From the IMG/VR virus record IMGVR_UViG_3300006805_000206, positions 1 to 20,620 of that record: a DNA stretch of 20,620 nucleotides; one strand, 5' to 3'. Positions 1 through 7,621 of the stretch are shown here, one piece after another. This DNA comes from a virus. The translations under genes and the position numbers were made by a program. Every line of letters begins with the position of its first letter. Positions within the stretch are counted from its first letter, which is position 1. The notes below the pieces were generated by a model. That model ran no database searches, was not told the origin of the DNA, and saw nothing but the letters and a program-made list of their open reading frames with translations.

Positions 1-449
1 ATAGAGTAAGATGGTGCGGTTGAACGCCGTATATACACGAAACCGAGATATCCATTTCCCAGTGTGCGCGGGGTTCCGATGCCGGGAAAATCTACCGATG
101 CATTGGCCGCAAGCACGTTTGCGACGCGGGTAGTGTAAATGTTATCGTTGAAGCCTTGCCAGCTACTTGACCCTGCACTGGAGTTTTTCCAGATCAGCGA
201 CGCCCCTGGAGTGCCCTCTGTGGCGGTGGCATAGCCGGTCGGACTGCCGCCGCGTTGAGCCTGGACATCCAGGGAAAGCGCGGTGGTGGGGACGCCTGAC
301 GGGCGGAGCACCATCCGGCCCTCATTGGCATCGTCGGGCGTGGCGATGCCTGGAATCAGCCCGTATTCGGTCGAGGCTGAAATAATCTTGTCTCCGGCCT
401 GGAGGAAGGACGGGACCAGGAAGGCGCCTCTGGGGGTATTAGGGCTCAT
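1..449 (-). CDS. Virion protein downstream of tape measure, 3' part cut by window edge
   Basis: An open frame starts with ATG at 449 and stays open to the left edge, giving at least 149 residues (MSPNTPRGAFLVPSFLQAGD...). Its ATG overlaps the tape-measure stop in an ATGA junction, so it belongs to the same transcription unit and is probably translationally coupled. Upstream there is only a weak AGGA. The composition is rich in Gly, Ser, Thr and Ala with scattered aromatics and no obvious membrane segment or coiled coil, which suits a beta-rich virion protein. By position after the tape measure it is probably a distal-tail, baseplate or fibre-type protein (inference from siphophage gene order). 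I do not recognise the family, and the missing C-terminus prevents a firmer call. Confidence 0.7.
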   Translation of the reverse strand, partial: MSPNTPRGAFLVPSFLQAGDKIISASTEYGLIPGIATPDDANEGRMVLRPSGVPTTALSLDVQAQRGGSPTGYATATEGTPGASLIWKNSSAGSSSWQGFNDNIYTTRVANVLAANASVDFPGIGTPRTLGNGYLGFVYIRRSTAPSYS

Positions 450-3028
450 GCGGGGGCCATCCTACCACGGAAACCGCTATCCAGTGTGGTCCGAGCACGC
501 TCAGTCCGGAATCGGCTGCTGATTGGGCCATCTGTGAGGGTGTCGATTCTGGTGATTTCGTTGCTTTCTACGCGGCCAACCTTCATCCGCACACTGACCG
601 CAGGGGACGCGCCCCCATTGATTGCGGCCACACCCTGCTCCCCGAGGCGACGGGTTGCCTGAGAATTGAGCACGCCGCCGATCTCGGAGCGGAGGATCCG
701 CAATTCGTCGGGGTAGTCCACCCCGCCGCCCTGGTGGCGCACGAGGACGCGGCCCTGATGCGCGCTCTCCACGGCGGCGATCTGGAGCCCGGTCTGGACG
801 GTGGTGAATGCCATCGCGGGGATCATGGCGGGCCAGCCAAGCTCCATGTCCTTCCCGATTGCGATCGCGCCAGAAATCAGAAGTTGTGCAACCGCAAGGT
901 CCTTATGTGCCTGCTTCTGCTTGGCGTTGGAGTTGCCAATCAGCCCATCAATCATCCCGAGCGTATCGCCGATCTGACCAACGTATCCATAAGCCATTTC
1001 ACGCTTTTTGCGTGCCGCATCCTGCTCTTTCTTCACGTCATCCTGACGCTGTTTGTCCAGCTTTTGATAGGCAGTGCCGTAGATCGTTTCGAGTTGGCGT
1101 TCGTAGTCTGCGGTGATTTCAAGTTTCTGCTGATTCGCGTCACGCTCCGAAAGCACGCCGGATGCCTGAAGAATCCGCAGGTCGTTGATGCGTTGCTCCC
1201 ATTGCTTCTTAGCTTTGAGCACCCCTTCGGCACCCAGATAGGTGATCGCGTCAAGGTTGGCCTGCATGATCGCGTGTGACTGCGCACCATATTCCGCCAT
1301 CGCCGCCTGCTGTGCCTGCAATACTTCCGCGTTGATCTTGGCGATTTCGGCTGGATTCTTTGCGGCTTTGAGCAGGACTTCGGATTGACGCTCAATCAGC
1401 GTGATTTCGGCGTCATAGGCGTTCTTGGCTTCGGTGGCCGTCTTTGCGCCTTCTTTGAGGCCCCAATCCAGTTGGTTGGCGCTTCTGGTAGCTTTGGCCT
1501 GCACCTCGTCAAGCTTTTCGTAGGCCGCCGCCATTTCTTTGAGGCGTTGTTCCTCATCATGCAGCGCCGACGTGTGGGATTTGCGTTCTTTCGTCTGGCG
1601 TTCTTTCCCCTCACGCTCCTTCTGCTCGGCCGCCGCCAACTCGAAGTGCCGATCCTTATTCTCCTGCAACGCGTCGGCGGCCACCTTCATGGACTGATTT
1701 GCACCGTCGATCTTCTGCTGATAGTCGGCGGTATCATTGGTCAATCCACGAATGGCCATTCCGAGCGGTGTCCACGCAGGCACCCAGGATTCGGCAGAGT
1801 CCACCATCTGCGTCGTAATGCTCGCCTGTGCCGCCTGGAGTTCCGCAAGCTGCTTCTTCGTCTCCTCCACGGCTGCATTGTACTGCCCAAACGCCCCGAT
1901 AATGGCACGCTCGTACCCCGCCATCTCTTTTGTGAGGACGCCGGTTTTTTCGGCGAGGTCGATTTCGGTATCGCGGGTGTCTTCAAGCAGTGGGTTGAGG
2001 CGTTCGTATGCGGCCGATTGTGCCGACACAACCTCGTTATTGATTGTCTGCTGCTCGTTGAGTGAGGCGTAGACCCCATAAAGCGCCGTCGCCGCAATGG
2101 CCACCTCCCCAAGCCCGACTACCACGAATCCGACTGGGCCCATCAGGGAGGTGAGCGCGCTTCCCAGGGTCGCCGCCGCGCCACCGCCCATCTCGAAGGC
2201 ATCGGCCACCTGTGGGCCCTGCTGAGCCAGGATTTGCATGGGGTTCTGGCCTGACGCGAGACCGGCGGCCATGTCTTTGAGTTGGTGGAAGAGGTTCATG
2301 GCGCCAGCGTTGGCGCGGTTATACCCGCCCGCTGCTGCATCGCCGCCTTTCGCCTGTTGCGCAAGTGACTGTGCGAGGCGTTGCTGTTCTGCCTCCAAAG
2401 CCTTCTCTGCAAGCACCGTATTTCCAGCATCTTCGCCAAGCTTTTTGATTCGCGCTGAGGTTGCCTCGAAATCCGCAGCCGCTTTCTGGCCGGGGGTGAT
2501 GGCGGCGAGCTTCCGAAGCTCCATTTCGGCGCGGTTGCCAGCCTCAACGGTCTTATTGAGTGATTGCGCAAACCGTTCCTCTGCTTGTTGCTTTTGGGCG
2601 GCGGCCTTCTGCGCGTTGGCCGCTGCTCTATTTTGGGCGTTGATCTCTTTTTCAGCAGCACGGAGTTCAGCATTGACGGCCTTATCCAGAGCCGCTTCTG
2701 CTTGTCGGGCTGCCTCGACTTTCGCGGCTTCGGCCCGCTCTGCGTTTTTGATGAGTTCCGCTGCTGCTTTTGCGGACGCCGCCGCTTCGCGTTCCGCCGC
2801 TCTTTCTGCTGCCTGAGCGGCTTTCTCCGTGCTTGCCTCTTTCCGGCTTGCCGCCTTCTCAAACGCATCGCCCATCTTGGCGATTTTCGACTCGTCAAAG
2901 ATGCTATTGGCAGGGGCGGGCGCGGAAATGCTGGCGATGGCGGCTTTGAGTTTTGCCCCCATCTGGTCGATTTGCGAGTCAAGACCTGACCAGTTTAGTC
3001 CAACGTCAAGGAGAACCGGATCAGCCAT
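446..3028 (-). CDS. Tail length tape measure protein
   Basis: This 860-residue protein is the longest in the window and sits directly after the tail chaperone genes, as tape measures do. Residues about 30-240 are an Ala/Glu/Lys-rich coiled coil. Around residues 247-277 is a segment with LASGQNPMQILAQQGPQ, which resembles the conserved region of lambda-type tape measures. A long hydrophobic stretch follows at about 285-320 (ALTSLMGPVGFVVVGLGEVA), consistent with the membrane-active part of such proteins. More coiled coil fills 450-700, a second hydrophobic patch lies near 730-765, and a Gly-rich C-terminus ends in a REVL-free 'LGEQGVAAINGG' type tail. It would fix tail length and help DNA entry. 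A GAGGAG Shine-Dalgarno precedes the ATG, which overlaps the upstream T frame by eight bases. Confidence 0.93.
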   Translation of the reverse strand: MADPVLLDVGLNWSGLDSQIDQMGAKLKAAIASISAPAPANSIFDESKIAKMGDAFEKAASRKEASTEKAAQAAERAAEREAAASAKAAAELIKNAERAEAAKVEAARQAEAALDKAVNAELRAAEKEINAQNRAAANAQKAAAQKQQAEERFAQSLNKTVEAGNRAEMELRKLAAITPGQKAAADFEATSARIKKLGEDAGNTVLAEKALEAEQQRLAQSLAQQAKGGDAAAGGYNRANAGAMNLFHQLKDMAAGLASGQNPMQILAQQGPQVADAFEMGGGAAATLGSALTSLMGPVGFVVVGLGEVAIAATALYGVYASLNEQQTINNEVVSAQSAAYERLNPLLEDTRDTEIDLAEKTGVLTKEMAGYERAIIGAFGQYNAAVEETKKQLAELQAAQASITTQMVDSAESWVPAWTPLGMAIRGLTNDTADYQQKIDGANQSMKVAADALQENKDRHFELAAAEQKEREGKERQTKERKSHTSALHDEEQRLKEMAAAYEKLDEVQAKATRSANQLDWGLKEGAKTATEAKNAYDAEITLIERQSEVLLKAAKNPAEIAKINAEVLQAQQAAMAEYGAQSHAIMQANLDAITYLGAEGVLKAKKQWEQRINDLRILQASGVLSERDANQQKLEITADYERQLETIYGTAYQKLDKQRQDDVKKEQDAARKKREMAYGYVGQIGDTLGMIDGLIGNSNAKQKQAHKDLAVAQLLISGAIAIGKDMELGWPAMIPAMAFTTVQTGLQIAAVESAHQGRVLVRHQGGGVDYPDELRILRSEIGGVLNSQATRRLGEQGVAAINGGASPAVSVRMKVGRVESNEITRIDTLTDGPISSRFRTERARTTLDSGFRGRMAPA

Positions 3029-3269
3029 TTTGCATTCTCCTCAGCGCTTCTTGTTCCGCTTGTAGCATGTTTATTGCGGAGTTGACTCCGTTGCCCTTCG
3101 TGTCGTAAGCCCCTGTATGCGTGTTGATGAAGTGTTCCCACCAAAGAGCGCGTTCACACTCTGGAAGTGCGTACCACCTCGATAAGCCGCCGAAGCCCTC
3201 GCCAGCCCAGACAAGGAGGTCCAAGACGGCGGCGAGGGTGGTCCTGCCGCCGCCTTTGGCAACTAAGCT
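3021..3269 (-). CDS. Tail assembly chaperone, T-frame extension reached by -1 frameshift
   Basis: This frame is open from the A7 tract at 3269-3275 to a TGA at 3021 and encodes about 82 residues when entered by a -1 shift after the second AAA codon of the upstream gene. The fusion would be about 222 residues (140 plus 82). A possible internal ATG at 3224 lies in mid-sequence and lacks a convincing role as an independent start. The residues after the shift, including LDLLVWAGEGFGGLSRWY, look like genuine coding sequence. In lambda and many siphophages the G and GT proteins wrap the tape measure before tail tube polymerisation. Gene position between tail tube and tape measure and frame direction match that scheme exactly. 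The end overlaps the tape-measure ATG. Confidence 0.8.
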   Translation of the reverse strand, partial: SLVAKGGGRTTLAAVLDLLVWAGEGFGGLSRWYALPECERALWWEHFINTHTGAYDTKGNGVNSAINMLQAEQEALRRMQNG

Positions 3270-3283
3270 TTTTTTGGGTCACC
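3263..3283 (-). promoter_or_regulatory. Programmed -1 ribosomal frameshift site
   Basis: The minus strand reads GGTGACCC followed by seven A residues (3275 to 3269) and GCTTAG. In the zero frame this is CCA AAA AAA GCT TAG, so the stop is only one sense codon downstream. Slipping back one base on AAA AAA continues as AGC TTA GTT GCC and stays open to 3021. A AAA AAA is a classical -1 slippery heptamer. I did not establish a stimulatory stem-loop downstream. Confidence 0.8.
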
Positions 3284-3688
3284 GGCGCCGTCGTTCACCT
3301 CATAGAACGCCTTTAAAAGCTTTCCGATGTCGGACTCCAGAAGGCCCGCCGCCGCGAATTCTTGCCAGACTGCATCCTTATAGGCCGCCCAATCAGACAT
3401 GGGCGCACCATCAGGAGGGCGCACGGTGGATAGCTCGTCACCAAGCGAATATCCAAGGCGACACATGTTCAGGGTGCGGTAATAGGCCGCCATCGCCTCT
3501 TCTGAGGGCGGCCCCATTTCGGGCTTGGCGTTGACAAATCGGCCGGTTGGTACCGGTTGCGGTTCGGGAATCCAGAGGCTTGTAAGCTGGAAATATCCGA
3601 GCGGAAGCGGGCGCAACGTCAGTTCAATCGTCTGATCTGCGTGCTTCAACTCAACCTTCTTCGTGATTGGGGTAAAGGACTGCTTCAC
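3263..3688 (-). CDS. Tail assembly chaperone (G-type)
   Basis: A 141-residue protein between the tail tube gene and the tape measure gene. It starts with GTG at 3688, overlapping the preceding TGA as GTGA, with an AAGGAAGG Shine-Dalgarno just upstream. The N-terminal part (residues 1-40) looks like beta strands followed by a Pro-rich stretch, then a helical C-terminal half ending GAGDPKKA. The last sense codons are CCA AAA AAA GCT before TAG, which forms an A7 slippery site. Family placement rests on position, size and the frameshift signal; the sequence itself does not match a named chaperone family that I can recall with certainty. It would bind the tape measure and tail tube subunits in the cytoplasm during tail assembly. 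Confidence 0.8.
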   Translation of the reverse strand: MKQSFTPITKKVELKHADQTIELTLRPLPLGYFQLTSLWIPEPQPVPTGRFVNAKPEMGPPSEEAMAAYYRTLNMCRLGYSLGDELSTVRPPDGAPMSDWAAYKDAVWQEFAAAGLLESDIGKLLKAFYEVNDGAGDPKKA

Positions 3689-4203
3689 AGTTGCCTTCCT
3701 TGCAGGATCAAAGGAGTGTTTTCGATGTCCTCGAAATCGAAGGACAGTTGCATTTTTCCATCCGCACCCTTGGGATCGACCTTGATGTCTCCAGGCTCAC
3801 AGAAGCGGAAAATAGCAGTCTCAGCGCCGCCTTGATGGTAGTGGTAGGCCCGAATCTCGAAGCCCCACGCACCGCCGATAAGTGTGGATTTGAGGCCCGC
3901 TGCAAACGCAAATTCCTCGTGCGCCCAATCGCTCGGCTTGGTGTTGCCGCCGGTGCCGATAAGCTGGTCCACCACCACCTGAATCGTGCCTTTGCAGGTA
4001 TTACCGCCCGTCCGTACCTTCACGGGGGCTTGACCAGGCAAATGGTCGCCGCGCTCCATTGCTTCGGAGGTCTTTGGCGCGCCGATCGTGTAGTTCAGAC
4101 CGCCCTGATCCAGACGGAGAAGCAGTGTATTGACTCCGCCAAGGTCGCGGAACTGAATCTCGCTGGCAAGGAGGGTGTAGGCGCCTAGAATCTGGGTGGT
4201 CAT
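3685..4203 (-). CDS. Major tail tube protein
   Basis: This 172-residue protein (MTTQILGAYTLLASEI...) precedes the tail chaperone gene, the standard place of the tail tube subunit. I chose the ATG at 4203 over an in-frame upstream ATG because it overlaps the previous stop as ATGA and has GGAG upstream. The sequence alternates hydrophobic residues and Gly/Thr-rich turns, consistent with a beta-sandwich tube fold, and contains GTIQVVVDQLIGTGG and a C-terminal MQLSFDFEDIENTPL strand pair. Subunits would stack into the tail tube around the tape measure. Function is inferred mainly from gene order and fold-like composition. Confidence 0.75.
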   Translation of the reverse strand: MTTQILGAYTLLASEIQFRDLGGVNTLLLRLDQGGLNYTIGAPKTSEAMERGDHLPGQAPVKVRTGGNTCKGTIQVVVDQLIGTGGNTKPSDWAHEEFAFAAGLKSTLIGGAWGFEIRAYHYHQGGAETAIFRFCEPGDIKVDPKGADGKMQLSFDFEDIENTPLILQGRQL

Positions 4204-4703
4204 GAGGTGGTCTCCGTTCTGACAAGCCAGAAGGCTCGCGTGGTGACAATTCTGCGCTGCCAACCGTCAATCACGGGGGGCGCGGCAATCGTTGCGGGAT
4301 ACGCAAATTGAAGCTGGGCTTCCGTTGCGGATGGGGTCTGCGGGTTGCTCAGGTAGTCCAGGATCGGGATGTGCAAGGGGGCGCGTAAGGCGCTTCGCAC
4401 CTGAGAGGCAAGGGTACCTGCACTGTCTGTAGAACGTGCTTCGTATGCCGAAGTCTCACGGAAATAGCACTCGCAAACTATAACCATTTCGGCGAAAGCG
4501 GCTCGGGTTGCTGCCCCGTCGGTGCTGGGATGGAAGCCGGTTGGCGTCTCCCCTTCGCACGTCGCCGAAACACGAATGAAGCTTGACGCTTTATCTGCGT
4601 TGAACCTCGAATCATCCGGGACAGTCCACGTCGTCGCAATCAGCGGGGTCAGGTAGACGAGCAGGGACCGACTTGCGTTGGTCTCGTATTCGGTGGGATT
4701 CAT
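4200..4703 (-). CDS. Probable tail terminator / tail completion protein
   Basis: A 167-residue protein lying between an HK97 gp10-like gene and the tail tube gene, the position usually held by the tail terminator that caps the tube and joins it to the neck. It starts MNPTEYETNASRSLLVYL and ends in a Trp-containing strand (RAFWLVRTETTS). Both ends overlap their neighbours by ATGA junctions, so it is translationally coupled. Composition is mixed alpha/beta with no membrane segment. I do not see a diagnostic motif, so the role is inferred from synteny. Confidence 0.6.
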   Translation of the reverse strand: MNPTEYETNASRSLLVYLTPLIATTWTVPDDSRFNADKASSFIRVSATCEGETPTGFHPSTDGAATRAAFAEMVIVCECYFRETSAYEARSTDSAGTLASQVRSALRAPLHIPILDYLSNPQTPSATEAQLQFAYPATIAAPPVIDGWQRRIVTTRAFWLVRTETTS

Positions 4704-5152
4704 TTGAGCGCCCCCCGTAGGATGGGCTCACAGGTCGCCTGAGCGGCCCGTGCGGTGTCCCTTCCCGCTGCGGTGACGTGTAGCCCTGCCTGGATGGCGT
4801 GCGTCCCATATTCGATGTATTCGGCATAGGGAGCGGCCGACCCGAAACGGTAGGTGGTGCGGAGACCAGCCTCTACCGTCTCTGCGCTGGCGTCGCCGCC
4901 TTCCACCGCGCCGCCATACTTAATGGGGGTACCCGCGACTTCAGAAACTGCCGTTTCGTAGGATCCAATCAGGCGGGTGGTGTCGATCCGGCGAATCGCG
5001 GCAACACCTTCCAAGCGGGCGGAAATGAAGGCCCCCGCCCGGCCCACGAGGGTCTGCGTAGCCTCTGGCACCAACGCACGCGCCTGAACCAGTGAGCGCG
5101 CTTTGAAGGCGGCCCATGCTGGTTCATTCAGTGCGAAGGTGACGGAAGTCAT
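4700..5152 (-). CDS. HK97 gp10-like head-tail joining protein
   Basis: A 150-residue protein. Residues about 107-125 read YAEYIEYGTHAIQAGLHV, which fits the 'YA.yvE.GT' signature of the HK97 gp10-like / Mu gpG-related neck family. Before this is a helical N-terminal half with RRIDTTRLIGSY, also typical (a helix followed by 'TG.L..S'). These proteins sit at the head-tail junction or help complete the tail. The ATG at 5152 is preceded by GGAG within the end of the upstream gene; the 3' end overlaps the next gene as ATGA. Confidence 0.75.
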   Translation of the reverse strand: MTSVTFALNEPAWAAFKARSLVQARALVPEATQTLVGRAGAFISARLEGVAAIRRIDTTRLIGSYETAVSEVAGTPIKYGGAVEGGDASAETVEAGLRTTYRFGSAAPYAEYIEYGTHAIQAGLHVTAAGRDTARAAQATCEPILRGALK

Positions 5153-5153
5153 A

Positions 5154-5642
5154 TCAGCCTACTCCGATCACGATATCATAGGTGGAATCGGTGGAAACCA
5201 CGATTTCCAATACATCGCCAGTGGATGCGGTGACCGCCCACCCTTCCGTGGTCATGACCAGGATGACCGAGCCGGCGCCCTTGGTTTTTGCGCCGTGACC
5301 CGCCGCGTCAGAGGGCCCCACAAGGCCGTTGCTGGTTGCCTGCCGAACGATGGCGGTTCCACCGGAGGAGCAGGTAACAAGTTTGAAGTAGATAAACTTG
5401 ACGTTTACGGCTGCAAGACCGTCGCCTTGGAAATCCAAGGCGGTCGTCAGATTGATCGATCCGGTTCCGGCGGCAAGGACCATGCCTTTCGCGACGTAGG
5501 CGTTGCTGATCTGGCCAATTCCGTAGCCATCGACATACGTCTGGGAGAGCGTCTCATAGATCGGCTGCTGAGAGACGGCGCCGGTGATCAGTCCGTCGAT
5601 CAAGATGCTGAGCGCAAGGCGCTGCACGGTTTCAGTTGCCAT
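5154..5642 (-). CDS. Unrecognised virion protein in the neck region
   Basis: A 162-residue protein starting at ATG 5642 behind a clear AGGAG Shine-Dalgarno. After a short N-terminal helix (MATETVQRLALSILIDGLITG) the sequence is dominated by Gly, Ala, Thr, Val and Ile with alternating hydrophobics, suggesting beta strands. Features include LDFQGDGLAAVNVKFIYFKL near residues 70-90 and a C-terminal TYDIVIGVG. No motif that I recognise. It lies between two probable connector genes in a coupled operon, so it is most likely a structural or decoration-like component of the neck or head. The start overlaps the upstream gene by 11 bases. Confidence 0.6.
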   Translation of the reverse strand: MATETVQRLALSILIDGLITGAVSQQPIYETLSQTYVDGYGIGQISNAYVAKGMVLAAGTGSINLTTALDFQGDGLAAVNVKFIYFKLVTCSSGGTAIVRQATSNGLVGPSDAAGHGAKTKGAGSVILVMTTEGWAVTASTGDVLEIVVSTDSTYDIVIGVG

Positions 5643-6030
5643 TTGCGGAACTCCTGCGTGTATACACGCGAATCAAAGAATCAGTAGGATCGGGGTCGCC
5701 AATTTCGTAGATAAACCAGACCACTTCGGCGTCATCGCTGATCCGGTCGCCGATTTTGATGGCGCCGGTCACTTCGTCGGGGTTTATGGCCCACCACGTC
5801 GTACCTGCTTGGATACGCTCGGTCGCTTGTTTCTCGGTTACGATGCCGCGAAAGGCGTTGAGCGGGGTGGCGGTTTCGGGGTAGATGACTTGACCGGATG
5901 CAAAATCAGTTGCGATGGGGCCGGTGGACTGGCGAAGGGTGATCGAGGTGGTGATCGGGGTGGACAGGGCAAGGCTTCGGATATTCCTCTGGAATACCCC
6001 GGCCGTACCCATAGAGAGCATTCCGCTCAT
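5632..6030 (-). CDS. Probable head-tail connector (stopper-like) protein
   Basis: A 132-residue, beta-rich protein that starts at ATG 6030, overlapping the preceding stop as ATGA. It contains TTWWAINPDEVTGAIKIGDRI (residues about 78-97) and ends in VWFIYEIGDPDPTDSLIRVYTRR, a pattern of short strands and turns like small head-completion or stopper proteins that plug the connector channel. No catalytic motif. The role is inferred from position directly after the gp6-like connector gene and before the gp10-like gene. Its last codons contain a perfect 14-bp palindrome (5656-5669) placed just before the Shine-Dalgarno of the next gene. Confidence 0.55.
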   Translation of the reverse strand: MSGMLSMGTAGVFQRNIRSLALSTPITTSITLRQSTGPIATDFASGQVIYPETATPLNAFRGIVTEKQATERIQAGTTWWAINPDEVTGAIKIGDRISDDAEVVWFIYEIGDPDPTDSLIRVYTRRSSANGN

Positions 6031-6458
6031 AGCGACACGCCCGGATAATCATCCTGGTTGCGCTTGAAGGTGGGCTGCGGAACGTCGGTAAGGGCGCTCC
6101 AAGCCTGATTCTGTGCGATAGACTGACCGCCAAACATCGGCATTGCTCCTTTGCTTGCGTCGGCTACCAGTTGGGCCATCGTCGCCTGCATGGCCTTGTA
6201 GACTTCCCCAGCATCTACCTTGCCAACCCGGTCAACTTGCGTCGTCGGGATTGGCGCCCACTTCGCCATGAGCGTGCGTAGGCAGTCAATAGCGGAAGAA
6301 AGGAGCGCGTTCCCGTTTTGTGACAAGTAGAACGCGATTTCTTCGTCGCTGTTCGTCGGGGTCATTGTGTTGTCGGTGTCGCCCGTCATCAAACGCACCG
6401 CGTCACGTCGCCCTGCGGCGGTCGTAGTGTCAGGTGCGTTTGTGTAGGTCCAACTCAT
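6027..6458 (-). CDS. gp6-like head-tail adaptor protein
   Basis: A 143-residue, mostly helical protein (MSWTYTNAPDTTTAAGRRDAVR...). The arrangement of an N-terminal 'RRDAVRLMTGDTD' segment, a middle helix with DEEIAFYLSQNGNALLSSAIDCLRTLMAKW and a final helix matches the general layout of HK97 gp6 / SPP1 gp15-type adaptor proteins, where 'D..lR..lGD.....l.DeeI...l' is usual. Such proteins form the first ring below the portal. The ATG lies at 6458, sharing a base with the preceding stop (TGATG). Confidence in the family is good but rests on pattern only. Confidence 0.72.
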   Translation of the reverse strand: MSWTYTNAPDTTTAAGRRDAVRLMTGDTDNTMTPTNSDEEIAFYLSQNGNALLSSAIDCLRTLMAKWAPIPTTQVDRVGKVDAGEVYKAMQATMAQLVADASKGAMPMFGGQSIAQNQAWSALTDVPQPTFKRNQDDYPGVSL

Positions 6459-7612
6459 CAGGCCACTACATCCACAACAAACGTTTCACAGATCGCAATA
6501 TCCGAAGCGCTTGCCGCGCTCCAGGTTCCACGAAGATCCACGTCCAAGGCGCCGTTGGTTGCATAGTTTGCAGGCGCAACAACGTAACCCTTCGTTCCGT
6601 GCGTACCTGCCACGGAGACGGTCGCCATGCCGGAAGCCTGTACGGAGGAGGACGCAGAAGGGGCCGCGCGGGAACTGATCACGAAGTCCACATACACGAT
6701 GTCGTTGGCGACGAGTGCTGCGGCGGTCGTGGTCAGGATAGCGGTTCCACCGAGACGAAGCTTGATCGTCAGGGTATCAGCGCCGACGTTCCCAGTCACC
6801 CGCACCGCACCGCGCACCCGTACCGACGTGCCCGCCTTGAGCATGTTCGCAGGGAGAGTGTGGGTTGCGAGTGTGGTTTCGGTGTTGGAGTTGGTGAGGG
6901 TGGTGCTGCTCTGTTTGGTGTGGACGTTGCCGCCCACGATCCGCGCATTGCCGGCATTTACGCCGTCGGTTGTCGTCACCGCACCGGTGAAGGTAGCGGA
7001 GAGCGCTTGCAACGGTTGGCCCAGCGCAACCGCTTCTGCGCTGTTGGTGGTGATGAACTTCAGATAGGAATTACCTGCCTCTTTCACTTCCAGCGCAATT
7101 GCAAGGTTGTCGCCGATCTTGATCAGGGCCTCGCCGGTGGCGGCGGCGCTTGCGTCGAGAAGCTTGGTGATGCCCGCTGCGAAGGTGATGCCTTCGGTGA
7201 GGGTGCCCAGGGTGGTTGCCGCGTTGAAAGCCAGCGAGAAATACCGAAGCTTGAAAATCGAATCAGCCGGATCTTGCCAGTAGACACAGATCCCAGACTC
7301 GCCCGGTTGCATGGTCGCAATCGTGCCCAGGGTGGCGCTGGCGGAGGTGCCCGCACGAATGCGCAGGGTGTAGCCGCCAACCGCCGCACTGTTGCGGACG
7401 TATTGGCAGCGGCCGGAGAGGGGCAGACCGGGACGCGGGAAAACCACATCCCGTTGAGCACCGGACGGCAGCAACTCCAGGAAAAGCGGGGTAACAACGG
7501 CCGGATCGTTGGAGTCACTGACCGTGTAGTTGCTGGTAATCGTCGCCGTGTAGAGTACGTTTCCATACCCCAGGGCTGGCGGGTCAAGAACATCATCCTC
7601 GAATTCGAACAT
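6458..7612 (-). CDS. Large beta-rich virion protein, candidate head fibre or capsid decoration
   Basis: A 384-residue protein directly after the major capsid gene, with an AAGGAG Shine-Dalgarno seven bases before ATG 7612. The N-terminal third (to about residue 130) is a Thr/Val-rich beta region with GGYTLRIRAGTSASATLGTI. The middle contains short Ala/Thr-rich repeats like those of trimeric fibres (ATTLGTLTEGITFAAGITKL). The C-terminal 150 residues, from about 230, read like a jelly-roll or C1q/TNF-type sandwich, with TTLATHTLPANMLKAGTSVR and DTLTIKLRLGGTA. There is no Cys-rich or enzymatic motif. Position suggests a capsid-exterior fibre; a tail role is less likely because the neck genes follow. 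The family is not recognised. Confidence 0.6.
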   Translation of the reverse strand: MFEFEDDVLDPPALGYGNVLYTATITSNYTVSDSNDPAVVTPLFLELLPSGAQRDVVFPRPGLPLSGRCQYVRNSAAVGGYTLRIRAGTSASATLGTIATMQPGESGICVYWQDPADSIFKLRYFSLAFNAATTLGTLTEGITFAAGITKLLDASAAATGEALIKIGDNLAIALEVKEAGNSYLKFITTNSAEAVALGQPLQALSATFTGAVTTTDGVNAGNARIVGGNVHTKQSSTTLTNSNTETTLATHTLPANMLKAGTSVRVRGAVRVTGNVGADTLTIKLRLGGTAILTTTAAALVANDIVYVDFVISSRAAPSASSSVQASGMATVSVAGTHGTKGYVVAPANYATNGALDVDLRGTWSAASASDIAICETFVVDVVA

Positions 7613-7621
7613 AAATGCTCC

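Noticed and set aside
447-464. TAGGAT nine bases before the ATG of the left-edge gene, resembling the leaderless promoters.
   Set aside because: No TTG-type -35 occurs 16-19 bases upstream and the gap differs from the constant six bases of the others.
5656-5669. Perfect 14-bp palindrome GCGTGTATACACGC before the Shine-Dalgarno of the gene ending at 5154.
   Set aside because: It lies inside coding sequence with no spaced -35 element and no second copy; likely chance, though it could fold and affect coupling.
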